This document shows positions 26,046 to 33,439 of a stretch of 64,000 bases of DNA, piece after piece. Origin of the DNA: Pseudomonas graminis (GTDB lineage: Bacteria > Pseudomonadota > Gammaproteobacteria > Pseudomonadales > Pseudomonadaceae). A program made the translations under genes and the position numbers. Where the stretch lies: NCBI RefSeq assembly GCF_900111735.1, contig NZ_FOHW01000019.1:1-64000 (forward strand), written 5' to 3'. The notes beneath the pieces are model-generated. The model saw nothing but the letters and a program-made list of their open reading frames with translations, was not told the DNA's origin and made no database searches. Position 1 is the first letter of the stretch, and each line of letters opens with the position of its first letter.

Positions 26046-28127
26046 ATGAAGCATTTTTTACCCAGCACCACCCTTGCATTACTCATTGGCCTGACTGTCC
26101 TGCCAATGTCGGCCAGTTCGTTCGCCGCCAATAGCTGGGATAATCTTCAACCTGATCGCGATGAAGTCATCGCCAGTCTGAATGTCGTGGAGCTGCTCAA
26201 GCGCCACCATTACAGCAAGCCGCCGCTGGACGACAAGCGTTCGGAAATCATCTATCAGAGCTACCTCAAACTCCTCGATCCTGCGCGCAGCTACTTCCTC
26301 GCCAGCGACATCGCCGAGTTCGACAAGTGGCGTTTCCAGTTCGACGACTTCCTCAAGAGCGGCGACCTGGCCCCAGGCTTTACTATCTATAAGCGTTATC
26401 TGGACCGCATCAAGTCGCGTCTGGATTTCGCCTTGGCGCAGCTGAGCAAGGGCGTCGACAAGATCGACCTGAACACCCAGGAAACCTTGCTGGTTGATCG
26501 CAAGGACGCCCCTTGGGCCAAGAACGAAGCCGAACTCGACGACCTATGGCGCAAGCGCGTCAAGGACGAGGTTCTACGCTTGAAGATCGCCGGCAAAGAC
26601 CCGGCGAAGATTCAGGAAACCCTGACCAAGCGCTATAAAAACCAACTCGCGCGTCTGGGCCAGACCCGCAGCGAGGACGTGTTCCAGGCGTACCTGAACA
26701 CCTTCGCGATGTCCTACGATCCGCACACCAACTACCTGTCACCTGACAGCGCGGAAAACTTCGACATCAACATGAGCCTTTCCCTTGAAGGGATCGGCGC
26801 TGTCCTGCAGAGCGACAACGACAACGTCAAGATCGTCCGCCTGGTGCCGGCCGGCCCCGCCGCCAAGACCAAGCAAGTGGCGACCGCCGACAAGATCATC
26901 GGCGTCGCCCAGGGCGACAAAGAGATGGTCGACGTGATCGGCTGGCGTCTGGATGAAGTGGTCAAACTGATTCGCGGTCCGAAGGGCTCGGTCGTGCGTC
27001 TGGAAATCGTCCCGGCCAGCAATGCGCCGAGCGACCAGACCACCAAGATCGTGTCGATCACCCGCGAAGCCGTGAAGCTCGAAGAGCAAGCGGCGAAGAA
27101 GTCGATCCTGCACCTGAATCAGGACGGCAAGGATTACAAGCTGGGCGTCATCGAGATCCCTGCTTTCTACCTGGACTTCAAGGCCTACCGCGCCGGCGAT
27201 CCCGAGTACAAGAGCACGACCCGCGACGTCAAGAAACTGCTGACCGAATTGCAGTCCGAGAAAGTCGACGGCGTGGTCATCGACCTGCGTAACAACGGCG
27301 GTGGTTCGCTGCAGGAAGCCACCGAGCTGACCAGTCTGTTCATCGACAAAGGCCCGACCGTTCTGGTGCGTAACGCCGACGGCAAGGTCGATGTACTGGA
27401 AGACGAAAACAGCGGTGCGTTCTACAAAGGCCCGATGGCGTTGCTGGTCAACCGCCTCTCGGCCTCGGCTTCGGAGATTTTCGCCGGCGCCATGCAGGAC
27501 TATCACCGCGCGCTGATCATCGGCGGCCAGACGTTCGGCAAAGGCACCGTGCAGACCATCCAGCCGCTGAACCATGGCGAACTGAAACTGACGCTGGCCA
27601 AGTTCTACCGGGTTTCCGGCCAGAGCACCCAGCACCAGGGCGTGCTGCCGGACATTGGTTACCCGTCGATCATCGACACCAAGGAAATCGGCGAAAGCGC
27701 GCTGCCTGAGGCGATGACCTACGACACCATCAAGCCGGCGATCAAGCCGGCGGTGGATCCGTTCAAACCGTTCCTCGCCCAGTTGCAATCGCGTCACGAC
27801 GTGCGTTCAGCCAAGGACGCCGAGTTTGTCTTCATCGAAGAGAAACTCGCGCTGGCGAAGAAGCTGATGAGCGAAAAAACCGTCAGCCTCAACGAAGCCG
27901 AGCGCCGCAAGCAACATGCCGACATCGAGAGCCAGCAGCTGGCGATGGAAAACGTGCGTCGCAAAGCCAAAGGCGAAGAACCGCTGAAAGAATTGAAGAA
28001 AGAAGACGAAGACGCACTGCCTTCGGACGATGACAAGACCAAGCCAGAAGATGACGCCTACCTGGCCGAAACCGGGCGTATCTTGCTCGACTATCTGGGC
28101 TTGAGCGGTTCGGTGGCGAAAAAGTAA
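26046..28127 (+). CDS. prc: Carboxy-terminal processing protease (tail-specific)
   Basis: This 693-residue periplasmic serine protease (family S41) degrades proteins with nonpolar C-termini. In P. aeruginosa the orthologue AlgO acts on truncated MucA and so affects alginate. A signal peptide spans about 1-27 (ending SASSFA|AN). An N-terminal Tsp domain, a PDZ domain (about 235-315) and the catalytic core follow, with Ser near 474 (NRLSASASEIFAG) and Lys near 499 (GQTFGKGTVQT). The start at 26046 is chosen because the signal peptide begins there; in-frame ATGs at 26013 and earlier lack a clear ribosome site. The family C-terminal helical tail is present. Confidence 0.93.
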   Translation: MKHFLPSTTLALLIGLTVLPMSASSFAANSWDNLQPDRDEVIASLNVVELLKRHHYSKPPLDDKRSEIIYQSYLKLLDPARSYFLASDIAEFDKWRFQFDDFLKSGDLAPGFTIYKRYLDRIKSRLDFALAQLSKGVDKIDLNTQETLLVDRKDAPWAKNEAELDDLWRKRVKDEVLRLKIAGKDPAKIQETLTKRYKNQLARLGQTRSEDVFQAYLNTFAMSYDPHTNYLSPDSAENFDINMSLSLEGIGAVLQSDNDNVKIVRLVPAGPAAKTKQVATADKIIGVAQGDKEMVDVIGWRLDEVVKLIRGPKGSVVRLEIVPASNAPSDQTTKIVSITREAVKLEEQAAKKSILHLNQDGKDYKLGVIEIPAFYLDFKAYRAGDPEYKSTTRDVKKLLTELQSEKVDGVVIDLRNNGGGSLQEATELTSLFIDKGPTVLVRNADGKVDVLEDENSGAFYKGPMALLVNRLSASASEIFAGAMQDYHRALIIGGQTFGKGTVQTIQPLNHGELKLTLAKFYRVSGQSTQHQGVLPDIGYPSIIDTKEIGESALPEAMTYDTIKPAIKPAVDPFKPFLAQLQSRHDVRSAKDAEFVFIEEKLALAKKLMSEKTVSLNEAERRKQHADIESQQLAMENVRRKAKGEEPLKELKKEDEDALPSDDDKTKPEDDAYLAETGRILLDYLGLSGSVAKK

Positions 28128-28159
28128 AACAGCATGAAGAGTAACGAAATGATGGCAAA

Positions 28160-28188
28160 TCGTCATCAAACAGTCATAAAGCTGTCGT
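28160..28188 (+). promoter_or_regulatory. Candidate PhoB box (three 11-bp-spaced half-sites)
   Basis: TCGTCAT-CAAA-CAGTCAT-AAAG-CTGTCGT gives three 7-bp half-sites exactly 11 bases apart, close to the Pho consensus CTGTCAT-N4-CTGTCAT. A PhoB-dependent promoter here would read towards the EAL/GGDEF gene at 28248. Confidence 0.6.
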
Positions 28189-28196
28189 GAAATAGC

Positions 28197-28230
28197 GGGG
28201 CTCGACGCCACAAGCGTCCAGCCCCTTTTT
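28197..28230 (+). terminator. Intrinsic terminator after prc
   Basis: GGGGCT-C-GACGC and GCGTC-C-AGCCCC form an 11-bp stem with one mismatch and a CACAA loop, followed by TTTTT. It ends 17 bases before the EAL/GGDEF start codon and directly follows the Pho-box-like element, so a PhoB-driven transcript would begin in or just before it. Confidence 0.85.
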
Positions 28231-28247
28231 CTTGCCCCGAGATTGCC

Positions 28248-30038
28248 ATGACCGTGACTGAACAGCTGGGCGCTCTGAGTTCGATCCTGACTCACGGCGA
28301 CTTGCACAGCCTGTTCCAACCGATTGTGTCGCTATCGGATCGGCGCATTCTCGGCTATGAAGCCCTGACTCGCGGTCCTTCCAACAGCGCGCTGCATTCC
28401 CCTCTCAGCTTGTTCGCCGTGGCCCGCCAGGCCGGGCGCCTGAGCGAACTGGAACTCGCCTGCCGCGAGTCAGCCTGCCGTCGCTTCAGCCAGCAGAAGC
28501 TGGAGGGCAAGCTTTTCCTCAATATCTCGCCCGAGTCCCTGCTGGAAGCCTCGCACCCGCCGGGGCGCACCTTGCAGCTGTTGCAGCGCTACGGGATACC
28601 GCCCAGCCGCGTGGTCATCGAGCTGACCGAGCAGACCCCGACCGATGACTTCGGCCTGCTCTACAATGCGCTCTATCACTACCGGGACATGGGCTTTTCC
28701 ATCGCCCTCGATGACCTGGGCGCAGGGTATTCGAGCCTGCGGCTGTGGTCCGAGTTGCGCCCGGATTACGTAAAGATCGACCGGCATTTCATCGACGGCA
28801 TTCATCAGGACGCGGTCAAGCGCGAGTTCGTCGGCTCGATGCTGCAAATGGCCAAGGCGTCGCGGGCGCTGGTCATCGCTGAAGGCATCGAGTTGCAGGA
28901 AGAGCTGGCCGTCTTGATCGACATGGGCGTCGAGCTGGTTCAGGGCTATTTGCTCTGCCGTCCGCAGGAGTTTCCGCCCCGTGACGCCCGTGCGCTGCTG
29001 CCAAAAGTCGACCCGGCCGCCGCGACCTTGACCGAAGAAACCAGCGACCTCAGCCCCCTGCTCAACGAGCTGCCGGCGGTGGTGCAGACCACGCCCACCG
29101 CCGCCGTGCTGGAGTCGTTTCGCAAACAGGCCAATCTCAACTCCCTGGCGGTGCTGGATGAGCAGCGTCAGCCGATCGGCATCGTCCACCGCCACTCGCT
29201 GTCGGACGTGTTGCTGCAGCCCTTCGCCACCGAACTGTATGCCCGCAAGCCCATTAGTCGTCTGATGAGCGACGACTTTCTGGCCGTCGAGCTGAGCCAG
29301 TCGCTTCAGCAGGTCAGCCGGCTGATCACCAGTCGCGCGCGGCAACGCATCGAAGAAGATTTCATCATCATGCAGAACGGCGTCTACCTGGGGTTGGGCC
29401 GGGTCATCGATGTGCTGAAGCTGATCACCGAGGTCAAGATCCAGCAGGCGCGATACGCCAACCCGCTGACCCTGCTGCCGGGTAACGTACCGATTCAGCA
29501 ATGCCTGACCCGGTTGTTGCAGCAGGGACGTGAATCGATGATCTGCTATGTGGACATCGACAGCTTCAAACCCTTCAACGACATCTACGGCTATGGGCGC
29601 GGCGACGAGGTGCTGCTGTGTCTGGCGCAGTGCCTGAACGACCGCATCGACCCGAGTCGTGACTTTGTCGGCCATATCGGCGGCGACGATTTCCTGATGG
29701 TGCTGGGCTCGGAAGACTGGCGCAAACGCTTGAACATGCTGCTCGAGGATTTTCAGAACCAGTGCCGACGCTTCTACCGCGCCGAGCATCTGGAGGCCGG
29801 CTGCTTCGTCGCCCTCAACCGCCAGGGCCAGCGCCAGGAATTTCCGTTGCTGTCGCTGTCCATCGGCGTCGTGCACCTGCACCCGGAAGTCTGCACGACC
29901 CTCAACGCCAGCCAGCTCGCCGAACTCGCTTCCCAGGCCAAGCACCATGCCAAAGAGGTGATGGGTGCGAGTTTGCATGTGATCAATACGCTGGAAGCGG
30001 AGGTCATGGCGACGTTGAATCAGGCGGTTTTGGGGTGA
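28248..30038 (+). CDS. EAL-CBS-GGDEF cyclic-di-GMP protein
   Basis: This 596-residue cytoplasmic protein has an N-terminal EAL phosphodiesterase domain (about 15-250), paired CBS domains (about 265-395) and a C-terminal GGDEF domain (about 420-590). EAL catalytic residues look complete: YEALTRG, LNISPES, VIELTEQ, ALDDLGAGYS, VKIDRHF and AEGIE. The GGDEF site reads GGDDF with DIDSFKPFND upstream. It therefore probably degrades cyclic-di-GMP, with the GGDEF part possibly regulatory or weakly active. The CBS pair may sense adenine nucleotides. The domain order matches P. aeruginosa PA3258-type proteins. The ATG lies 17 bases past a terminator hairpin. Confidence 0.92.
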   Translation: MTVTEQLGALSSILTHGDLHSLFQPIVSLSDRRILGYEALTRGPSNSALHSPLSLFAVARQAGRLSELELACRESACRRFSQQKLEGKLFLNISPESLLEASHPPGRTLQLLQRYGIPPSRVVIELTEQTPTDDFGLLYNALYHYRDMGFSIALDDLGAGYSSLRLWSELRPDYVKIDRHFIDGIHQDAVKREFVGSMLQMAKASRALVIAEGIELQEELAVLIDMGVELVQGYLLCRPQEFPPRDARALLPKVDPAAATLTEETSDLSPLLNELPAVVQTTPTAAVLESFRKQANLNSLAVLDEQRQPIGIVHRHSLSDVLLQPFATELYARKPISRLMSDDFLAVELSQSLQQVSRLITSRARQRIEEDFIIMQNGVYLGLGRVIDVLKLITEVKIQQARYANPLTLLPGNVPIQQCLTRLLQQGRESMICYVDIDSFKPFNDIYGYGRGDEVLLCLAQCLNDRIDPSRDFVGHIGGDDFLMVLGSEDWRKRLNMLLEDFQNQCRRFYRAEHLEAGCFVALNRQGQRQEFPLLSLSIGVVHLHPEVCTTLNASQLAELASQAKHHAKEVMGASLHVINTLEAEVMATLNQAVLG

Positions 30039-30049
30039 CCGACTGGTTT

Positions 30050-30590
30050 CGCCAGCAAGCCGACTCCACAGGTTTTGTGCCTGACGCGGAAATCCCGGTC
30101 CACGGAAATCCAGTGTAGGAGCGCGCTTGCCCGCGAATGCGGTCTGCCTGTGCCATCCATTTCGACTGACCCACCGCCTTCGCCAGCAAGCCGGCTCCTT
30201 GGTTTTGCGTCTGACGCTGAAATCCCGGCCAGGGAAGATCCGGTGTAGGAGTGAGCTTGCTCGCGATCGGCTGCGCAGCAGTCGTGAAACCTGACGCCCC
30301 GGTTACCGCTGACACATCGCGTGCACGGGTCTGCTGCCGCTTCGCGCCAGATCGCGAGCAAGCTCACTCCTACAGTTTGATCCCCGGCCGGCGAGGAATG
30401 GGCGGCAGATCACATATCACGCAAAGACGTGCACGGATTTGGCGTCATACCCCGACCGGTGTAGGAGCGCGTTTGCCCGCGATCGGCTGCGCAGCAGTCG
30501 TGAAACCTGACGCCCCGGTTACCCCTGACACACCGCGTGCACGGGTCTGCTGCCGCTTCGCGCCAGATCGCGGGCAAGCGCGCTCCTACA
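30050..30590. repeat. REP/REPIN cluster
   Basis: Two full REPINs lie at 30244-30375 (GTGAGCTTGCTCGCGA arms) and 30460-30590 (left arm GCGTTTGCCCGCGA, right arm TCGCGGGCAAGCGCGCTCC). Upstream, an 80-base unit starting TTCGCCAGCAAGCCG is directly repeated (about 30051-30121 and 30179-30249). The remainder of 30039-30710 shows no gene. Confidence 0.85.
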
Positions 30591-30710
30591 GTCTGATCCG
30601 CGGTGGGCGAGGAATTGGCGGCATCGTTTAACACGGTCCGCATGAGCGTAGGTAAGGTTTGGGTGTGCGCCCGAATTCGGATCTGGCCTGTAAGCCACCC
30701 GATCTGCAAC

Positions 30711-31085
30711 TTACTCCGGCTTCACCGGCTGCGCATACTCGAACTCAAAAACACGGGCCACTTCCGAGGCGTGCCAAGAGGCCGCAGCGATCCCGTCAGA
30801 CGGACCGGAGAAACGGCCGAGGCGTTCGACGCATTCAAAGAACCCGGTGCGTGGCAGGCGGCTGGCGCCCTGGCTGATCACCAACGCGCTGCGCAGCGGC
30901 TGTTCGGCGCGTGCGTCGAGGGCGGCCAGGTGTTCAAGGGCCGCGGTGAGGGTTTGCATGGCGGGGGTGGGTAACTGCAAGCGCTCCAGCAACGCGCGAT
31001 ACGTCACCAGATGACGTTGGTGACGGGCCAGGTCCAGTTCGGCGAGCAACCCGTCCCAGTGCTGGCGACTGATGCGCACGCTCAT
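30711..31085 (-). CDS. Conserved hypothetical protein paired with Xre regulator
   Basis: This 124-residue, mostly helical protein has no recognised domain. Its ATG overlaps the stop of the upstream Xre-type gene (ATGA), so the two are translated as a unit. The first half is Leu-rich and amphipathic (DLARHQRHLVTYRALLERLQ). The second half carries PRTGFFECVERLGRF and a Trp-Phe-rich end. The layout (regulator first, small protein second) resembles reverse-order toxin-antitoxin or regulator-partner pairs. Position between the EAL/GGDEF gene and the YkvA-like gene appears conserved in Pseudomonas, which favours a housekeeping role over a mobile toxin. Confidence 0.7.
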   Translation of the reverse strand: MSVRISRQHWDGLLAELDLARHQRHLVTYRALLERLQLPTPAMQTLTAALEHLAALDARAEQPLRSALVISQGASRLPRTGFFECVERLGRFSGPSDGIAAASWHASEVARVFEFEYAQPVKPE

Positions 31086-31438
31086 GCCTCACCCCGCCAG
31101 CCCGCAACACCCAGTTCCCACGCCAGACTCCGGCGAATGGCCGCGTCCGGCTCACGGTCGCCGCTTTCTATAAGGTCCAGATAAGAGGGGCTGATGCCAA
31201 CCGCGCGGGCCAGTTGCGCCACTTCAAGGTCCTTGGCCTCGCGCAATGCACCGAGCTGGGATAAAGAAGGAAAATCTGCAGCAGGCGATGACGGTTCATG
31301 CTCGGCCTCGGTGTGGATCGCGGCCCCGGACTCCGGACCACGCGAAATACCCGCCGCGCGCAACAGCGCTTGATACTGCGCCCATGGGAGCACGGCATAT
31401 TCCGGCTCTCCATCGCGCGAAATAACCTGAAGATCCAT
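31082..31438 (-). CDS. Xre-family HTH regulator with Phd-like N-terminus
   Basis: This 118-residue protein has N-terminal residues 1-28 (VISRDGEPEYAVLPWAQYQA) that resemble the start of Phd/YefM antitoxins. Residues about 60-112 form a Cro/C1-type helix-turn-helix (LREAKDLEVAQLARAVGISP then YLDLIESGDREPD). It is probably a DNA-binding autoregulator. It is followed with a 4-base overlap by a 124-residue partner. It starts at 31438 beside a GGGGGTG-rich ribosome site. Confidence 0.8.
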   Translation of the reverse strand: MDLQVISRDGEPEYAVLPWAQYQALLRAAGISRGPESGAAIHTEAEHEPSSPAADFPSLSQLGALREAKDLEVAQLARAVGISPSYLDLIESGDREPDAAIRRSLAWELGVAGWRGEA

Positions 31439-31583
31439 ATCACCCCCCTGTAGGACTAAAACACGCTGTTAAGCAGTCTTTTTCTAAGTATGGGCGGCAT
31501 CTTAACAGCCGTTGGCTACCACTTGCGTATGGGGAATCAGCGGAGCGCTGGCAGCATCGTTAATGAGCTGCACAAATCCGCCT

Positions 31584-32033
31584 TCAAATCTTCTTCTCGT
31601 GCTCCAGCAAAACAGGCGTCGCCGGCAAACGCTCAACCACCGCGAGCTTTTCCGGGTTCTGCAATTCGCGCCAGGCACGGAAAGCGCTGAGCTCGGCCTC
31701 AAGGTGTTTCATCACCCACGCCAGGACCGCGATGTCGTCCAGCATCCCCAGACCCGGAATCCAGTCAGGAATCGCATCCAGAGGGCTAAGGAAATACATC
31801 AGGCCCGCCACGATCGACAGAATAGCCTTACCGCTGATGGCGCGATATTCCCCGCGCCAGTAGGCCAGGCACAAGGACTGAAGCAGTTTCAAATCGTCCT
31901 TGATCTTGCCCAATCGACCGCCCTCGCTGGCCGTTTTACCTGCGACGGCAAACAGCAATGCGGGCAGGCGACCTGCCGCCATCAGGCGCTTGGCCATGGG
32001 CAGATAACGAATGAGATTCCAGGGTGCCTTCAT
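31584..32033 (-). CDS. YkvA family protein (DUF1232)
   Basis: This 149-residue protein shows the DUF1232 core YFLSPLDAIPDWIPGLGMLD with flanking hydrophobic helices, suggesting membrane association. The ATG at 32033 (MKAPWNLIRYL) is chosen because GGAG lies five bases upstream; the longer frame from 32066 has no ribosome site. The function of the family is unknown. An inverted pair of DnaA boxes lies about 95-120 bases upstream. It is followed by 145 bases of spacer before the next gene on this strand. Confidence 0.85.
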   Translation of the reverse strand: MKAPWNLIRYLPMAKRLMAAGRLPALLFAVAGKTASEGGRLGKIKDDLKLLQSLCLAYWRGEYRAISGKAILSIVAGLMYFLSPLDAIPDWIPGLGMLDDIAVLAWVMKHLEAELSAFRAWRELQNPEKLAVVERLPATPVLLEHEKKI

Positions 32034-32124
32034 ATCCACTCCACGATTACCGATAAAAATCGACATACTGGCTTAATGCGTATGCCGCAATCGCCCACTG
32101 ACCCGCATGCCGAATGCGCACCCA

Positions 32125-32155
32125 AAGGTTATCCACACAAATTGTGGATAACCTT
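32125..32155. promoter_or_regulatory. Inverted pair of perfect DnaA boxes
   Basis: TTATCCACA (32129-32137) and its complement TGTGGATAA (32143-32151) are each exact matches to the strong DnaA box. They are separated by CAAAT and extended to 13-bp arms (AAGGTTATCCACA). The site lies upstream of the YkvA-like gene and could bind DnaA, or act as an AT-rich hairpin. Apart from this and the fklB terminator, 32034-32461 holds no visible gene. Confidence 0.6.
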
Positions 32156-32405
32156 GTGAACAGACCCGCTTTTCGCGGCCGGAACGCCCGTTCTACCGGG
32201 TCCGGACTTAGATCGCGCGTTTTTTACACACATAAAAACCCGCGAAAACCGTTGACTCATCGGGCCTGTGACGCTAGCCACAACCCAATGAACACCCTGA
32301 TGGACGCCCGGCAACCTCCGACAAATCCCGGCTTAAAGCACGTTGACTGACCGACATGGGACTCTGCCCGTCCAGACCGGTTCGATCAAAAAGAGGCGGA
32401 AATGA

Positions 32406-32431
32406 AAATGCCCCGTCGAGACGGGGCATTT
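32406..32431 (-). terminator. fklB terminator
   Basis: AAATGCCCCGTC and GACGGGGCATTT form a perfect 12-bp stem with a two-base GA centre (so a slightly larger real loop). T-rich sequence follows on the minus strand. It lies 30 bases beyond the fklB stop. Confidence 0.85.
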
Positions 32432-32461
32432 CTTTCAAGCGATAACCGAACGCAGGAACGA

Positions 32462-33247
32462 TTACTTCTTGGCGGCCGGCTTGGCCGGTTCGGCGGCCGG
32501 AGCAGCCTCTTCTTCATCAGCGCCGGCGGCAGCATCATTGGCGCCTGCAGCAGCAGGGTCCTTGATGCCCAGCAGTTCCAGGTCAAAGACCAGAACCGAG
32601 TTCGCCGGGATCATTGGGCTAGGGCTCTGTGCGCCGTAGGCCAATTCGCTAGGGATGTAGAGTTTGACCTTCTCGCCGACGTGCATCAGCTGCAGGCCTT
32701 CAACCCAACCCGGAATCACACCGCTGACCGGCAGATCAATCGGGCTGCCGCGTTCAACGGAGCTGTCGAACACTTTGCCGTCAGTCAGCTTGCCTTCGTA
32801 GTGAACAGTCACGACATCAGTCGGCTTCGGTACTGGACCGTCGGCTTTCTTGATGATTTCGTACTGCAGACCGGAAGCAGTGGTGGTGACTTCCTTACGC
32901 TTGCCGTTTTCTTCGAGGAATTTCTTGCCAGCGGCTGCCGACTCTTCGCTCATCTTGGCCATGCGCTCTTCAGCGCGCTTTTGCAGGTCGCCGAATGCTG
33001 CAACCAGCTCTTCGTCTTTGAGCTTCTGCTCTTTCTTGCCAACGGCGTCTTCGATACCCAGCGCTACCGCTTTGGAATCCAGATCGTCCATGCCTTCCTG
33101 AGCCAGGCTTTTGCCCATGTTCAGGCCGATGCCGTAAGAGGCTTTCTGGGCCGGGGTTTTCAGCTCAACGGTGCTGGCTTGCTTGTCACAGCCCGCGAGT
33201 ACCAGACCGACCAGGGCAATCGCCGCTGCCAACCGATGCTGTTTCAT
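32462..33247 (-). CDS. fklB: FKBP-type peptidyl-prolyl cis-trans isomerase (lipoprotein)
   Basis: This 261-residue periplasmic proline isomerase has a lipoprotein signal ending LVLAGC (Cys about residue 20). A helical FKBP N-terminal dimerisation domain follows (about 30-125), then the FKBP catalytic domain (about 135-235: VTVHYEGKLTDGKVFDSSVE, then IPGWVEGLQLM and AYGAQSPSPMIP). The last 25 residues are Ala/Pro/Lys-rich. The start at 33247 is set by AAGGAAACAGA and by the lipobox; the frame extends upstream without a ribosome site. It stands alone with its own terminator. Confidence 0.94.
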   Translation of the reverse strand: MKQHRLAAAIALVGLVLAGCDKQASTVELKTPAQKASYGIGLNMGKSLAQEGMDDLDSKAVALGIEDAVGKKEQKLKDEELVAAFGDLQKRAEERMAKMSEESAAAGKKFLEENGKRKEVTTTASGLQYEIIKKADGPVPKPTDVVTVHYEGKLTDGKVFDSSVERGSPIDLPVSGVIPGWVEGLQLMHVGEKVKLYIPSELAYGAQSPSPMIPANSVLVFDLELLGIKDPAAAGANDAAAGADEEEAAPAAEPAKPAAKK

Positions 33248-33439
33248 TCTGTTTCCTTGTTCATGCGCCAATAGGGCAAACGAGTAAAGCCGCGAGCTTA
33301 TCAGGCTGCCGCGATCAATGGCTACCGGCATGAGAGGGAGAAAAGGCAGATAAGTTCAGGTATCCAAAGGTTTTCTTGTTTGATCGAGAAATTCGTTCAG
33401 TTGGGGTTCAGCGGCCTGCCACGGGATGAGCGAACGACG

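Noticed and set aside
28470..29978. 502-codon minus-strand frame opposite the EAL/GGDEF gene
   Set aside because: EAL and GGDEF catalytic motifs are intact on plus; the opposite frame is a compositional shadow.
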